NCBI GenBank assembly: GCA_958434805.1
Contig: CAUBDX010000006.1
Location: 28,728 to 92,727, forward strand
Length of the DNA stretch: 64,000 nucleotides
Source of the DNA: an uncultured Phocaeicola sp.
GTDB taxonomy: Bacteria; Bacteroidota; Bacteroidia; Bacteroidales; Bacteroidaceae
Reading direction: 5' to 3'
A program made the position numbers and the translations under genes. The notes under the pieces were generated by a model. That model made no database searches. It was not told the origin of the DNA and saw only the letters and a program-made list of their open reading frames with translations. This document shows positions 8,900 through 19,532 of the stretch, piece after piece (the stretch's first letter is position 1; every line of letters starts with the position of its first letter).

Positions 8900-9835
8900 A
8901 TGAATAGAGACACATTACATCGTTTTTTTGCAGGAAAGCTATCCATGCAAGAGGGATTATCCATCAAACAATGGATGGAATCTTCCAAAGAAAACGAACG
9001 TATCTTTCTACAAGAAAGACGTTTGTTTGATGCACTCTTGCTACACGATGAACACAAACAGATGCAACCCACACGCAACTTCCAACTTCGCAAACTGGCA
9101 TTAGAATGCATGAAAGTAGCAGCAGTAGCTCTCTTGACTTTGGCCTGTTATGGTCTCTATCAAAATATGCAATGGAACAACGAAGAGGTAAAAATGTACA
9201 CGGTTTCCGTCCCTGCAGGACAAAGAACACATCTTACGCTCCCAGATGGAACTACTGTATGGCTTAACGCACGCACAACACTTAGCTACCCGACCAGTTT
9301 CAACAGCAATGAACGTACGGTATTCTTACAGGGAGAAGCCTATTTTGAAGTAAGCAAAAACCTCCACAAGCCTTTTATTGTCCAAACTCAACAATACAAT
9401 ATTGAAGTACTAGGCACAAAATTTGATGTGGAAGCCTATCCTGACAGCAAGAATTTTGAAACCACCCTCATGCAAGGAAGCGTAAAAGTATCATCCCCTC
9501 AAAATCCCGAGCAGAGCCTCACACTAAAGCCTAACGAGAAAGTATTCCTAAAAGATGGCGTACTTACTTCTACCCAAGTAAGTGACTTCTCCTCTTACCG
9601 TTGGAAAGAAGGACTTATCTGCTTCAAGAACATCCCCTTTGAATATGTAATGGAAGAGTTTGAAAAATACTATGGAATGAAAATTGTTGTAAAGAATAAA
9701 TCTGTCCACTCCTATTCATATACGGGAAAATTCCGTCAGACTGATGGCATAGATTATGCACTTAATGTACTCCAGCGAGACATATATTTCAATTACGAAA
9801 AAGATACAGAAAATCAAATCATCTATATTAATTAA
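8900..9835 (+). CDS. FecR-family anti-sigma factor
   Basis: A 311-residue protein with an N-terminal cytoplasmic part that should hold the sigma factor, one membrane segment at about residues 70-90 (VAAVALLTLACYGLYQ), then the periplasmic FecR domain (QRTHLTLPDGTTVWLNART, VFLQGEAYFEVSKN) and a C-terminal DUF4974-like domain (FKNIPFEYVMEEFEKYYGMK). The periplasmic end would touch the SusC STN domain. Order and spacing with the sigma gene are standard for a host-glycan PUL. Nothing looks damaged. Confidence 0.92.
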   Translation: MNRDTLHRFFAGKLSMQEGLSIKQWMESSKENERIFLQERRLFDALLLHDEHKQMQPTRNFQLRKLALECMKVAAVALLTLACYGLYQNMQWNNEEVKMYTVSVPAGQRTHLTLPDGTTVWLNARTTLSYPTSFNSNERTVFLQGEAYFEVSKNLHKPFIVQTQQYNIEVLGTKFDVEAYPDSKNFETTLMQGSVKVSSPQNPEQSLTLKPNEKVFLKDGVLTSTQVSDFSSYRWKEGLICFKNIPFEYVMEEFEKYYGMKIVVKNKSVHSYSYTGKFRQTDGIDYALNVLQRDIYFNYEKDTENQIIYIN

Positions 9836-9977
9836 CACTTAAAAACAAAAAAGCCAATGAAGAACAAACACCGATAACTCTAAACAAGAAGAATGCCGGC
9901 TAGTGTCACAACACCCACCGGCTAAGATTCAATAACAATTATTCCTATTTAAATTTATATTAAATCAATACTAAGGT

Positions 9978-12900
9978 ATGAAAAAAAACACTTTGTCGGG
10001 GGTATATTTTACTAAAAATCCCCGATTTAAACAAATCTTTAGAACCATGCGAATTTCCACGTTCCTGCTGATGGCCGGGGCATTATGTTCCTATGCTGAA
10101 AATGCGCACTCCCAAAATGTAAAGGTCAGCCTACAAATGAATCAGGTAAAACTGGACAAAGTTCTGAACGAAATCGAAAACCAAACAGATTATCTTTTCA
10201 TTTACAACAATCAGGTAAATACCAACAAGGTAACTTCTGTCAATGCCAAAAATGAAACGGTAGCTAAAGTCCTAGACAAAATGCTAGATGGGACCGGCAT
10301 ACGATACGAACTAGCTGGTGAACACATCATTTTAACGACAGAGACTACACCAACTACTTCTGTTGCACAGCAGACAAATACTATCACGGGGCAAGTCGTA
10401 GACACCAATGGTGAAAGTATCATTGGCGCTAATGTACGCATAAAAGGAACGACAATAGGTACAATTACAGATCTAGACGGTAAATTCACACTTGATGCAG
10501 ACAGCAAAGCTATTATTGAAATTTCCTACATCGGTTATCTTACACAGGACATTGCACTGAACGGGAAAAAGACTTTGCGTTGTGTACTCAAGGAAGATAC
10601 CAAAACATTAGATGAAGTTGTAGTCGTAGGGTATGGCGTTCAGAAAAAAGCAGATTTGACTGGCTCTGTAGCCAACATCGGTGCCGACAAATTAACGACA
10701 CAAAGCAACACCAACATCGGCCAAGCGCTACAAGGTAAAATTGCAGGTGTGGACATCGTGTCACAGGGCGGCGCACCAGGATCAGGTGTACGCATCATGG
10801 TTCGCGGCATTGGTACACTCAACAATGCCAGTCCTTTGTATATTGTTGATGGCATGTACATGGGCAGTATCGACCACCTCAATCCAAACGACATTGAAAG
10901 CATTGATGTACTGAAAGATGCATCTTCTGCAGCTATTTATGGTTCACGTGCTGCAAATGGAGTCATTATTGTTACCACTAAATCAGGTTCCAACACTGAA
11001 GGAAAACCGATTATTGATGTTTCAGCCAACATCGGACTACAAACTCCCTCGAAATATCTTGACATGCTGAATGCCGAAGATTGGGCACGTTTAACAACGG
11101 AATCAAGAAAAGCTATAGAAGCCAAGCCGCTTGAAATGAGCCAGAACATGAAGGAAGACAATGACTGGCAAGATATCATGATGGGACCAGCTCTTATACA
11201 AAACTACAATCTGACCGTACGTGGTGGAACCAAATACTTCACCTATTACACAGGCTTGGGATATATTAATCAAGATGGGACTATTAAAGGAACTAACTTC
11301 GAACGTTTCAATGCCCAATTCAAGTCGGAATACAAACGTGGATTCTTCACATTTGGAAATAATGTAGTCTTTTCGGCCTACAAAGACAACCCCTTGTACG
11401 GATACGCACGTGGCGGCTACATAGGTATTATCTTGCAATCAATCCCATCTCTCCAAAAGTTCGACCCGGAAAATGACAAAGGCGGCTACGGTAAGGTATA
11501 TGGTGATGCTACAGATATCCCTAACCCGCTGGGAATTCTCGATGAAAACCTTACCCAACGTAAATCCAATACCTACAATGCCTATATCAACCTTTATGCA
11601 GAGTTGAAGCTTCCATTTGGCTTGAAATACAGGTTAAATGCAACGCCAGACTTTTCGTTTGACCGCAACACAGCCTATGAAAACATTTTTGACTTTGGGT
11701 TACGTAACAATATGGTTTCCAACATGCAGGAATACCGATACAACCGAAACAATTTCTTAATTGAAAACCTGTTGTCTTTCGACAAAACCTTTGGTAAACA
11801 TAAGGTAACAGCATTGCTGGGCTATTCTTTCCAAGAATATCATTCACGTTACATTATGGCTTCAGGTAAAGGGCTTCCTAACGGAATCCACGAAGTTGGA
11901 GCAGCTACCAAGGACCGAATGAACCATACAGAAAAAAAAGAAAGCGCAATGACCTCGATTATTTCGCGTGTGTTCTATTCTTATGATAACCGCTATCTGT
12001 TGACAGCTACCTATCGCCGCGACGGTTCCTCTAAATTTGCTAAGGGTAACCGATACGGACATTTTCCATCCGTATCAGTAGGGTGGAACGTGGCTGAAGA
12101 AAAGTTCATGAAAGGTACTCGCAATTGGCTGGATCAGTTCAAGCTACGCGGTGGTTACGGTATCTTAGGTAATCAAGAGATATCTGACTATATGTACACC
12201 AGCGTTATCACTTCAAACATCAACTACCCTGATGGTAACGGCAACCTCTATAATGGTGCATTCCCAAAAGAATTTGCCAATCCTGCTATTAAGTGGGAGG
12301 AAACAGCCATGACCAATGTGGGTGTAGACCTGGCTTTTTTTAATTCGCGACTAAGTGTTACAGCCGACTGGTACCGAAAGGACACCAAGGATATCCTACT
12401 TACCGTTCCCATCCCTGTATCTACAGGCGGAGCCAATGATCCAGTGCGCAATGCGGGTAAAATCAAGAATACAGGCTTCGAATGGACTGTGAATTGGAAT
12501 GACGCCCCTACTAAAGATTTTTCTTATGGATTAACTTTCACAGGAAATGCCATGAAGAACAAGGTTGTAGCTATGGGTGACGCCAATCAAGTAATTGAAG
12601 GTGGAGCCAATCGTACAGGAGTAGCCACAACACGTACCCTTGCCGGATATCCAATCGGTGGTTTTTGGTTGATTCCTACTGATGGTCTCTTCCAGAACGA
12701 AGAAGAAATCAATGCACATTCTTTGGATGGCAGCAAAATACAGCCCAACGCCAAGCCTGGAGATATTCGCTTTATTGATACGAACAAAGATGGCAAGATT
12801 ACCAATGCCGACCGCGTATACAAAGGCAGTCCATTCCCCAAACTTACCATGGGACTTAACTTCAATGCATCCTATAAAGGCTTTGATTTTCTGGTAGGTC

Positions 12901-13334
12901 TGCAAGGCGTATTCGGAAACAAGATTTACAATGCTACCCGTCTGGAACTCGAAGGAGTAGACAAAGGAACCAACTTCCTTTCATCTACATTAGACTATTG
13001 GACACCTGAGAACCGTGATGCTTCACACCCACGTCTAGTTTGGGATGACCCCAATCAAAATAACCGCCCGAACAGTGACCGATTCCTTGAAAACGGATCG
13101 TTCCTGCGCTTACGAAGTGTGCAGATAGGCTACACCTTCCCGAACCATTGGTTCCAAGACAAAATCCAGAAACTGCGTGTATATGTAAATGCAGAAAACT
13201 TATTCACAATTACCGACTACAGCGGTTATACACCAGACATTAACAATGCCGAGAGTGCTACTTCGCGAGGATTTGACAATTTTGTATACCCGACCAACCG
13301 TGTGTTCATGCTTGGTCTTAATCTTTCATTCTAA
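9978..13334 (+). CDS. SusC/RagA TonB-dependent outer-membrane transporter with STN domain
   Basis: An 1118-residue protein. An N-terminal extension and signal segment (RISTFLLMAGALCSYAENAH) precede an STN signalling domain (KVSLQMNQVKLDKVLNEIE) at about 48-120, a carboxypeptidase-D-like domain from about 134 (TITGQVVDTNGESIIGANVR), the TonB box and plug (DEVVVVGYGVQKKADLTGSV), and a long beta-barrel ending NRVFMLGLNLSF. It should import an oligosaccharide across the outer membrane with SusD and signal to FecR. The 142-bp gap before it contains only a weak GCCGG/CCGGC inverted repeat (about 9894-9924). It is intact, with full barrel length. Confidence 0.95.
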   Translation: MKKNTLSGVYFTKNPRFKQIFRTMRISTFLLMAGALCSYAENAHSQNVKVSLQMNQVKLDKVLNEIENQTDYLFIYNNQVNTNKVTSVNAKNETVAKVLDKMLDGTGIRYELAGEHIILTTETTPTTSVAQQTNTITGQVVDTNGESIIGANVRIKGTTIGTITDLDGKFTLDADSKAIIEISYIGYLTQDIALNGKKTLRCVLKEDTKTLDEVVVVGYGVQKKADLTGSVANIGADKLTTQSNTNIGQALQGKIAGVDIVSQGGAPGSGVRIMVRGIGTLNNASPLYIVDGMYMGSIDHLNPNDIESIDVLKDASSAAIYGSRAANGVIIVTTKSGSNTEGKPIIDVSANIGLQTPSKYLDMLNAEDWARLTTESRKAIEAKPLEMSQNMKEDNDWQDIMMGPALIQNYNLTVRGGTKYFTYYTGLGYINQDGTIKGTNFERFNAQFKSEYKRGFFTFGNNVVFSAYKDNPLYGYARGGYIGIILQSIPSLQKFDPENDKGGYGKVYGDATDIPNPLGILDENLTQRKSNTYNAYINLYAELKLPFGLKYRLNATPDFSFDRNTAYENIFDFGLRNNMVSNMQEYRYNRNNFLIENLLSFDKTFGKHKVTALLGYSFQEYHSRYIMASGKGLPNGIHEVGAATKDRMNHTEKKESAMTSIISRVFYSYDNRYLLTATYRRDGSSKFAKGNRYGHFPSVSVGWNVAEEKFMKGTRNWLDQFKLRGGYGILGNQEISDYMYTSVITSNINYPDGNGNLYNGAFPKEFANPAIKWEETAMTNVGVDLAFFNSRLSVTADWYRKDTKDILLTVPIPVSTGGANDPVRNAGKIKNTGFEWTVNWNDAPTKDFSYGLTFTGNAMKNKVVAMGDANQVIEGGANRTGVATTRTLAGYPIGGFWLIPTDGLFQNEEEINAHSLDGSKIQPNAKPGDIRFIDTNKDGKITNADRVYKGSPFPKLTMGLNFNASYKGFDFLVGLQGVFGNKIYNATRLELEGVDKGTNFLSSTLDYWTPENRDASHPRLVWDDPNQNNRPNSDRFLENGSFLRLRSVQIGYTFPNHWFQDKIQKLRVYVNAENLFTITDYSGYTPDINNAESATSRGFDNFVYPTNRVFMLGLNLSF

Positions 13335-13348
13335 TAACTGCAACAACA

Positions 13349-14869
13349 ATGAAAACTTATAAGTTAATAACATTAGCCCTGATGGCCCTGATGATGGGCA
13401 GCTGTGAAGGCAAATTGGAAATCGACAATCCCAACAAACCAACTGATAAGACTTTTTGGAAAACAAAAGACGATTTTCAACAAGCAATCACCTCTTGTTA
13501 CACACCACTAAAGAACTGGAACGGTGGTTATTACGGTACTCGTGGATTGATGACTCGAATCAGCCGTGCAGACGACATTGAATTCCGCAACGACATTCAA
13601 GACATCTATTCTATGCACCGCTTCACCAATGATCCCAACAATGGTGTAACACAGAACATATTCTATCAGTTCTATAATGCAATCTACCGCGCCAACTCCA
13701 TTCTTAAAGAAATTGAAGGGAAAGATTTTGGCAGCGAATTTTCTGACCAAGTCAGAGGTGAAGCACTATTCATCCGAGGCATGTATTATTTCCAACTAGC
13801 TAAAGAATTTGGGAACGTACCTTTGCGCTTGACTGCATCACAAGACCCTGCCACCTTTCAGTTGGCAAAGTCGGATCAGAAAGATGTCTATGCCCAAGCC
13901 GAAAAAGATTTCATTAAAGCAGCTAAACTTCTTCCCTTAACCAACGCCAAGGGAAAGCCGACCAAAGGAACATCTTTCGCTTATCTAGGAAAATTGTATG
14001 TATACCAAGAAAGATGGCAGGAAGCCAAGGATGTGCTCGAACCACTCACCCGCTCACCTTACACCTACAAATTAGTGGACGATTTCACCTGGAACTTCGA
14101 TGAGGAACATGAAAACAATGAAGAAAGCATCTTCGAAATACTTTATGAACCGGTTGGCGGTTCGAATCAGTGGGACAATGGTGAAACAGCCAACTCGGCA
14201 CAGTCAACAACCATTGCCGTAGAATATGCAGCAGGTGAAGTTGGAGGATGGTTTGAAGCCAAACCTACCCAAAAAATGATGGATATCTTCCTTAAAGAAA
14301 GAGCAGCTAATGGTGATTACGACTACCGTGCCCTGACGTCTGTAGCATGGGATTATCCTGGATGCATGTACTACAAGCGCCCCATTCAAGAGGTGTTTAA
14401 AAACAACCAAGAAGCATTAAAATCATATTGGATTCTGAAATATCAAAATTCACGGACACGTGAACAGGAAGTAGAGACACTACCGTCTTACATCAATGAG
14501 CGCGCTATGCGTTTTGCAGATGTCATCCTATTATTGGCTGAATGTGAGCTGAACCTAGGCGGTAGCGGTATTCCTACAGCTATTCAATACATCAACCAGA
14601 TTCGCACACGTGGTGGAAACCTGCTCCCTTATAGCGGTGCAACTGATGCTGTTTCCGTAAAGAACGAGCTCATTCACCAACGTGCCATAGAATTCTTCAA
14701 GGAAGGGGAACGCTTCTATGACCTGCGCCGTTGGGGACTACTTGAAAAAGCATTGGAAGAGCAAGACCCATTACGTTTTGCCAATTTCAAGAAACGTCAT
14801 TACTACCTACCTATTCCGTCTAAGGAAATCCAAACGAATTTGCTATGTACCCAAAATGAAGGTTGGTAA
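13349..14869 (+). CDS. SusD/RagB nutrient-binding lipoprotein
   Basis: 506 residues with a lipoprotein signal peptide ending at the lipobox GSC (MKTYKLITLALMALMMGSCE). The SusD fold is seen in its TPR-like segments (YNAIYRANSILKEIEG, GEALFIRGMYYFQLAKEFG) and the closing FADVILLLAECELNLGG, IQYINQIRTRGG and FYDLRRWG motifs. It caps the preceding SusC and captures glycan at the cell surface. It lies 14 bp after SusC and 30 bp before the GH123-like enzyme, so one transcript is likely. The ligand cannot be told from sequence. Confidence 0.95.
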   Translation: MKTYKLITLALMALMMGSCEGKLEIDNPNKPTDKTFWKTKDDFQQAITSCYTPLKNWNGGYYGTRGLMTRISRADDIEFRNDIQDIYSMHRFTNDPNNGVTQNIFYQFYNAIYRANSILKEIEGKDFGSEFSDQVRGEALFIRGMYYFQLAKEFGNVPLRLTASQDPATFQLAKSDQKDVYAQAEKDFIKAAKLLPLTNAKGKPTKGTSFAYLGKLYVYQERWQEAKDVLEPLTRSPYTYKLVDDFTWNFDEEHENNEESIFEILYEPVGGSNQWDNGETANSAQSTTIAVEYAAGEVGGWFEAKPTQKMMDIFLKERAANGDYDYRALTSVAWDYPGCMYYKRPIQEVFKNNQEALKSYWILKYQNSRTREQEVETLPSYINERAMRFADVILLLAECELNLGGSGIPTAIQYINQIRTRGGNLLPYSGATDAVSVKNELIHQRAIEFFKEGERFYDLRRWGLLEKALEEQDPLRFANFKKRHYYLPIPSKEIQTNLLCTQNEGW

Positions 14870-14899
14870 ACAACCTTCATTTTGATAAAAAAACAAATA

Positions 14900-16717
14900 A
14901 TGAATCAATTGAGAATAATAACATATTTACTTCTTTGCAGTGCCATAACAGGCACTGCAAGCATAGCACAAGACAAAATTGGAGTCACACATTCTGGTCA
15001 CCTAACCGGACAGGCACCCTTTCCAATTACAACCTACAATGAATTGGAAAACCCAGTAGCATCAGATGCTAAGATTTGGAGTAAAGTAAAAGAAGTAAAG
15101 CTAAGCTGGGGCTGCAAAGACACCCGGTATAAAAAAGAAGAACCTGCACCCATTCAGCATCTCAACCACAGCATTGACCTTGTAGCATGGCGTGGAGAGC
15201 GTGTATCGGCACAATGGGTTATATGGGGCAACCGTACTCTCGAAAATCTATCCTTCAACATTTCGGAATTAACCCATAGAGACCAAACACATAAAATTGG
15301 TAAACAAGCACTGCTGACCGGATTTGTTCGCTATGTATTGACTGACGAACTCAACAAAGACAAACGCGGCGGATGCGGGGCACGTCCGGATGCCGCTCTA
15401 TATGACTCTACCTTAGTAGCTGATCCTATTGACCATCTGACCAAACAGTTGACCATAGAAAAACATACGAGTCAAGGTGGCTGGGTGCGCATATGGGTAC
15501 CTCGCGATGCCCAGCCTGGATTTTACCAGGGCTTTGTGACTGTCAAAGACCAACAGGGAGAAATCGGTAAACTTAAGATTCGATTGCAGGTAAAGGATCG
15601 GACCCTCCCCGAGCCAAAGGACTGGGCTTTTCACTTAGACCTTTGGCAAAACCCCTTCGCTATCGCTCGTTATCATCAAGTAGAACCTTGGAGTAAGGCG
15701 CATTTTGAATGTATGCGCCCCTATATGGAAATGTATCGCGATGCAGGAGGCAAGGCCATTACCGCATCCATTATGCACAAACCATGGAACGGTCAGACCT
15801 ACGATTTCTTCGAAACCATGATTACTTGGATGAAGAAGGCTGATGGCACATGGAGCTTTGACTACACGGTATTTGACCGTTGGGTGAAATTTATGATTGA
15901 CTTGGGTATACAAAAGGAAATCACTTGCTATTCGATGATTCCCTGGAAGCTCTCATTCCAGTATTATGACCAAGCAACTAATACCCTGCGTGAAATAAAA
16001 GCCAAACCAGGAGAACAGGCATTCGAAGATCTTTGGTTACCGATGTTGAAATCCTTTGCCGCCCATCTCAAAGAGAAAGGGTGGTTCTCGATTGCTCATA
16101 TTTCCATGGACGAACGCCCTATGCCTGACATGAAAGAAACCATCAAAGTCATTCGCAAAGCAGACCCAAACTTCAAGATTTCATTGTCTGGAGCCTTGCA
16201 TGAAGAATTATCAGACGAACTGGATGACTATTGTGTAGCTTTGCGTATGAAACATTCCAACCAAATGAAAGCCAAGCGTAAATCTGAAGGAAAGGTTACC
16301 ACATTTTATACGAGTTGCGAAGAGCCTTACCCTAACACCTTTACTTTCTGCCCTCCAACAGAATGCGCATGGTTTGGATGGTATGCCGCCAAAGCAGAAC
16401 TTGACGGATATCTACGTTGGGCATACAACAGTTGGGTTATTGAACCCTTGCTAGACAGTCGATTCTATACTTGGGCTGCAGGTGATACCTATTTAGTCTA
16501 TCCAGGTGCCCGAACTTCCTTGCGATTTGAACATCTGATTGAGGGTATACAAGCATATGAAAAAATCAAGATACTCAAAGAAGAGTGTAAACATACCCAA
16601 AACAAGGCAAAGCTCAAAAAAATAGAAAAAATGCTGGAATTCTTTGACGAGCAAAAACTTCCTGAAACTCCTGCAGCTGTCCTTATTAAGCGAGGCAATA
16701 AGATACTGAATCAATAA
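14900..16717 (+). CDS. GH123-like (DUF4091) glycoside hydrolase
   Basis: ATG 14900 gives 605 residues with a signal peptide (MNQLRIITYLLLCSAITGTA); the longer frame would start at TTG. After an N-terminal beta-sandwich (about 1-235) comes a TIM-barrel catalytic domain of the family formerly called DUF4091. The adjacent Asp404-Glu405 in HISMDERPMP matches the Asp-Glu pair used in GH123 for substrate-assisted cleavage. GH123 enzymes remove beta-linked GalNAc, for example from glycosphingolipids. Here that activity is inferred from family only. A hairpin terminator follows at 16749. Confidence 0.8.
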   Translation: MNQLRIITYLLLCSAITGTASIAQDKIGVTHSGHLTGQAPFPITTYNELENPVASDAKIWSKVKEVKLSWGCKDTRYKKEEPAPIQHLNHSIDLVAWRGERVSAQWVIWGNRTLENLSFNISELTHRDQTHKIGKQALLTGFVRYVLTDELNKDKRGGCGARPDAALYDSTLVADPIDHLTKQLTIEKHTSQGGWVRIWVPRDAQPGFYQGFVTVKDQQGEIGKLKIRLQVKDRTLPEPKDWAFHLDLWQNPFAIARYHQVEPWSKAHFECMRPYMEMYRDAGGKAITASIMHKPWNGQTYDFFETMITWMKKADGTWSFDYTVFDRWVKFMIDLGIQKEITCYSMIPWKLSFQYYDQATNTLREIKAKPGEQAFEDLWLPMLKSFAAHLKEKGWFSIAHISMDERPMPDMKETIKVIRKADPNFKISLSGALHEELSDELDDYCVALRMKHSNQMKAKRKSEGKVTTFYTSCEEPYPNTFTFCPPTECAWFGWYAAKAELDGYLRWAYNSWVIEPLLDSRFYTWAAGDTYLVYPGARTSLRFEHLIEGIQAYEKIKILKEECKHTQNKAKLKKIEKMLEFFDEQKLPETPAAVLIKRGNKILNQ

Positions 16718-16748
16718 CCATTAAACTACAAGCTGTTTTAGTCGTTTC

Positions 16749-16791
16749 AAAGCCTCAGAGTTCCTGATAATCTCAGTGTCTCTGAGGCTTT
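16749..16791 (+). terminator. Rho-independent terminator after the GH123-like gene
   Basis: AAAGCCTCAGAG (16749-16760) pairs perfectly over 12 bp with CTCTGAGGCTTT (16780-16791), followed by TATAAAAT. It would separate SusCD-GH123 from the GH2 gene, or attenuate read-through into it. Confidence 0.75.
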
Positions 16792-16827
16792 TATAAAATC
16801 CGTTTAAACCAAATAAATACAATACCT

Positions 16828-19506
16828 ATGAAAAGAAGCTCTATTATATTCCTACTTGTCATTCTTTTGTTTATGACCAAGCAGGTACAGGGAGCATATC
16901 AACCTCAGTTTTCTACGGCAGGTTTTTATGAACTTCCCCACTCGGGACGAACTGTCTATTCACTGAATCCAGCCTGGCGTTTTTACAAAGGAAAAGTTTC
17001 TGGAGCAGAAGTACCAACCTTTGAGGATAGCCTGTGGAATGTTATTTCCCTACCTCACAGTCTGGAGTACCTACCCGTCGAAGCCAGCGGCTGCGTCAAC
17101 TACCAAGGCGAAGCCTGGTACCGCAAACATTTCACACCCGCCCCCGAACTGAAAGGGCAGAAACTATTTCTACATTTCGAAGCCATCATGGGCAAAAGCA
17201 AGGTCTTCGTCAACGGTCGGTTACTAGCCGAACATTACGGCGGATACTTACCCGTAGTGGTAGACGTAACCGATGCGTTACAATGGGACCGCGACAACGT
17301 GATCGCCGTATGGACCGACAACAGCAACGATCCCAATTACCCTCCCGGCAAAGCCCAGGAAGTTCTCGACTTCAGCTACTTCGGAGGTATCTACCGCGAC
17401 TGTTGGCTCATTGCCCATCGTACTGTTTACATCACCGACCCCAACCAAGCGCAGGAAACAGCCGGCGGCGGATTGTTCGTAGCCTACGATCAGGTATCGG
17501 AAGCCTCGGCCACCGTTCTGTTACAGACACAGGTACGCAATGAAAGCCACCAGGCCTTCCAGGGAGTCATCGAATATGAACTGCAACAGCCCGATGGACA
17601 TACAGCAGCTTTGGTAAGCACCAACTTCCGGGTGCAGTCTGGAAAAGCAGTCACCACCCGAGATAAAGTCACCCTGAAGACACCTCAACTCTGGAGTCCC
17701 GAACAGCCGAATCTCTATAACCTCTTTGTCCGCATCCGCGATACAAAAGGCCAGGTAGTAGACGGGTATCGCCGTCGCATCGGCATCCGCAGCATCGAGT
17801 TCAAAGGCAAGGACGGCTTCTGGCTCAACGGAAAGCCCTACGGCCAACCCCTCATCGGTGCTAACCGTCACCAGGATTTTGCCCTCATTGGCAATGCGCT
17901 TTCCAACGGCTTGCACTGGCGTGATGCCAAGAAACTGCGCGATGCCGGGCTTAAGGTCATCCGCAATGCTCATTGTCCACAGGATCCCGCCTTCATGGAT
18001 GCCTGCGATGAACTGGGACTATTTGTCATCGTCAACACCCCCGGCTGGCAATTCTGGAACGAAACGCCCGTCTTTGCCGAACGGGTGTACGATGACATCC
18101 GCCAGCTGGTCCGCCGCGACCGCAACCATCCTTGTGTCTGGCTATGGGAACCTATCCTGAACGAAACCTGGTATCCGGCCGACTTCGCCCAACGCACCCA
18201 GAACATCGTCCGTGAGGAATACCCTTATCCTTACTGTTATTCCGGCTGTGACAGCGAAGCCCGCGGACATGAATCTTATCCCGTACAATTTGCTCACCCC
18301 AGCAATGCTGACAAAGACTGGCCCCTACAGCAACTCGATCCGAAAGTAACTTACTTTACCCGTGAATGGGGAGACAACGTGGACGACTGGAACTCGCACA
18401 ACTCCCCCAGCCGGACAGCCCGCAACTGGGGCGAGCAAGCCATGCTGGTACAGGCACAACATTATGCTGCCCCCAACTATCCCTATACCAGCTACGATGC
18501 CCTCTATCGCACCCCTGCACAACACGTAGGCGGCTGCCTATGGCACTCATTCGACCACCAACGAGGTTACCACCCCGACCCATTCTATGGCGGTCTGATG
18601 GATGCATTCCGTCAACCCAAATATGCCTACTATATGTTCAAGGCCCAACGCAGTCCTGAGCCTCAGGAACACCTCTTTGAAACCGGTCCTATGGTGTATA
18701 TCGCCCACGAGATGACTCCCTTCTCACCGAAAGATGTCACCGTCTACTCCAACTGCGAAGAAGTGCACCTCATCTATAACCAAGGAGGAAAGACCTGGAC
18801 CTACACTCATCCGCAAACTTCAGAAGGCATGCCATCGCCCATTATTACGTTTAAAGACGTGTACGATTTCATGATAGACAAAAACCTGTCGATGCGGGAG
18901 CACAAACAGGAAGAAGTCTTCCTACGAGCTGAAGGAAGAATAGACGGAAAAATCGTTGCTACCCACGAAATACGTCCTGCCCGCCGTCCCGAAAAACTCC
19001 TGCTGTGGGTCGACCATGAAGGCATGGACTTGCAAGCCGACGGCTCCGACCTGGTAACTGTCATCGCTGCCGTAGCCGACAAGAACGGGAACATCAAGCG
19101 ACTAAACAATTACCGCATCTTGTTCCAGGTGGAGGGCGAAGGACGTATACTCGGCGATGCCCATATCGGCGCCAATCCCGCACCGGTACAATGGGGTACC
19201 GCTCCGGTTCTGATTCAATCAACATTGAAACCCGGCAAAGTCCGCGTTATAGCCAGCGTATGGTGGAAAGGCTCACAGATGCCAACCAGTGCTGTATTGG
19301 AACTAGAAAGCAAACCTGCCGCCCATCCCATGATTTATTCAACAACAGAAGCTGCACATATCCCACTACACAACCTATCCAAGGAAAAGTCTACTGCCAA
19401 ACTTCCTGCTATTGACCTAGAAGCCGAACAGCGCCAAAAAGCGGAAAATGACCTTAAGCTAAAGGAAGTAGAACAGCAACAGGCTGACTTTGGAGAAAAG
19501 AAATAA
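16828..19506 (+). CDS. GH2 beta-galactosidase-like enzyme
   Basis: 892 residues with a signal peptide. Domains run: sugar-binding jelly roll (WRFYKGKVSG, WYRKHFTP), Ig-like domain, GH2 TIM barrel (LIGANRHQDF, KVIRNAHCPQDP), then C-terminal beta domains. Acid/base Glu446 is in the LNE of WEPILNETW and the probable nucleophile Glu513 is in TREWGDN, which replaces the common SEYG. The protein ends in an unusual charged helix rich in Lys, Glu and Gln from about residue 865. GH2 covers beta-galactosidase, glucuronidase and mannosidase, so the specificity is open. The gene is GC-richer in its middle (from about 17050) than at its ends, which may reflect recombination. Confidence 0.85.
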   Translation: MKRSSIIFLLVILLFMTKQVQGAYQPQFSTAGFYELPHSGRTVYSLNPAWRFYKGKVSGAEVPTFEDSLWNVISLPHSLEYLPVEASGCVNYQGEAWYRKHFTPAPELKGQKLFLHFEAIMGKSKVFVNGRLLAEHYGGYLPVVVDVTDALQWDRDNVIAVWTDNSNDPNYPPGKAQEVLDFSYFGGIYRDCWLIAHRTVYITDPNQAQETAGGGLFVAYDQVSEASATVLLQTQVRNESHQAFQGVIEYELQQPDGHTAALVSTNFRVQSGKAVTTRDKVTLKTPQLWSPEQPNLYNLFVRIRDTKGQVVDGYRRRIGIRSIEFKGKDGFWLNGKPYGQPLIGANRHQDFALIGNALSNGLHWRDAKKLRDAGLKVIRNAHCPQDPAFMDACDELGLFVIVNTPGWQFWNETPVFAERVYDDIRQLVRRDRNHPCVWLWEPILNETWYPADFAQRTQNIVREEYPYPYCYSGCDSEARGHESYPVQFAHPSNADKDWPLQQLDPKVTYFTREWGDNVDDWNSHNSPSRTARNWGEQAMLVQAQHYAAPNYPYTSYDALYRTPAQHVGGCLWHSFDHQRGYHPDPFYGGLMDAFRQPKYAYYMFKAQRSPEPQEHLFETGPMVYIAHEMTPFSPKDVTVYSNCEEVHLIYNQGGKTWTYTHPQTSEGMPSPIITFKDVYDFMIDKNLSMREHKQEEVFLRAEGRIDGKIVATHEIRPARRPEKLLLWVDHEGMDLQADGSDLVTVIAAVADKNGNIKRLNNYRILFQVEGEGRILGDAHIGANPAPVQWGTAPVLIQSTLKPGKVRVIASVWWKGSQMPTSAVLELESKPAAHPMIYSTTEAAHIPLHNLSKEKSTAKLPAIDLEAEQRQKAENDLKLKEVEQQQADFGEKK

Positions 19507-19532
19507 AGAATTTAAATAAACTAGTAAACTAC

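Noticed and set aside
17034..17543. 169-codon ORF inside the GH2 gene
   Set aside because: It is a shadow in another frame of a conserved glycosidase, with Arg/Gln/Ser-rich low-quality translation.
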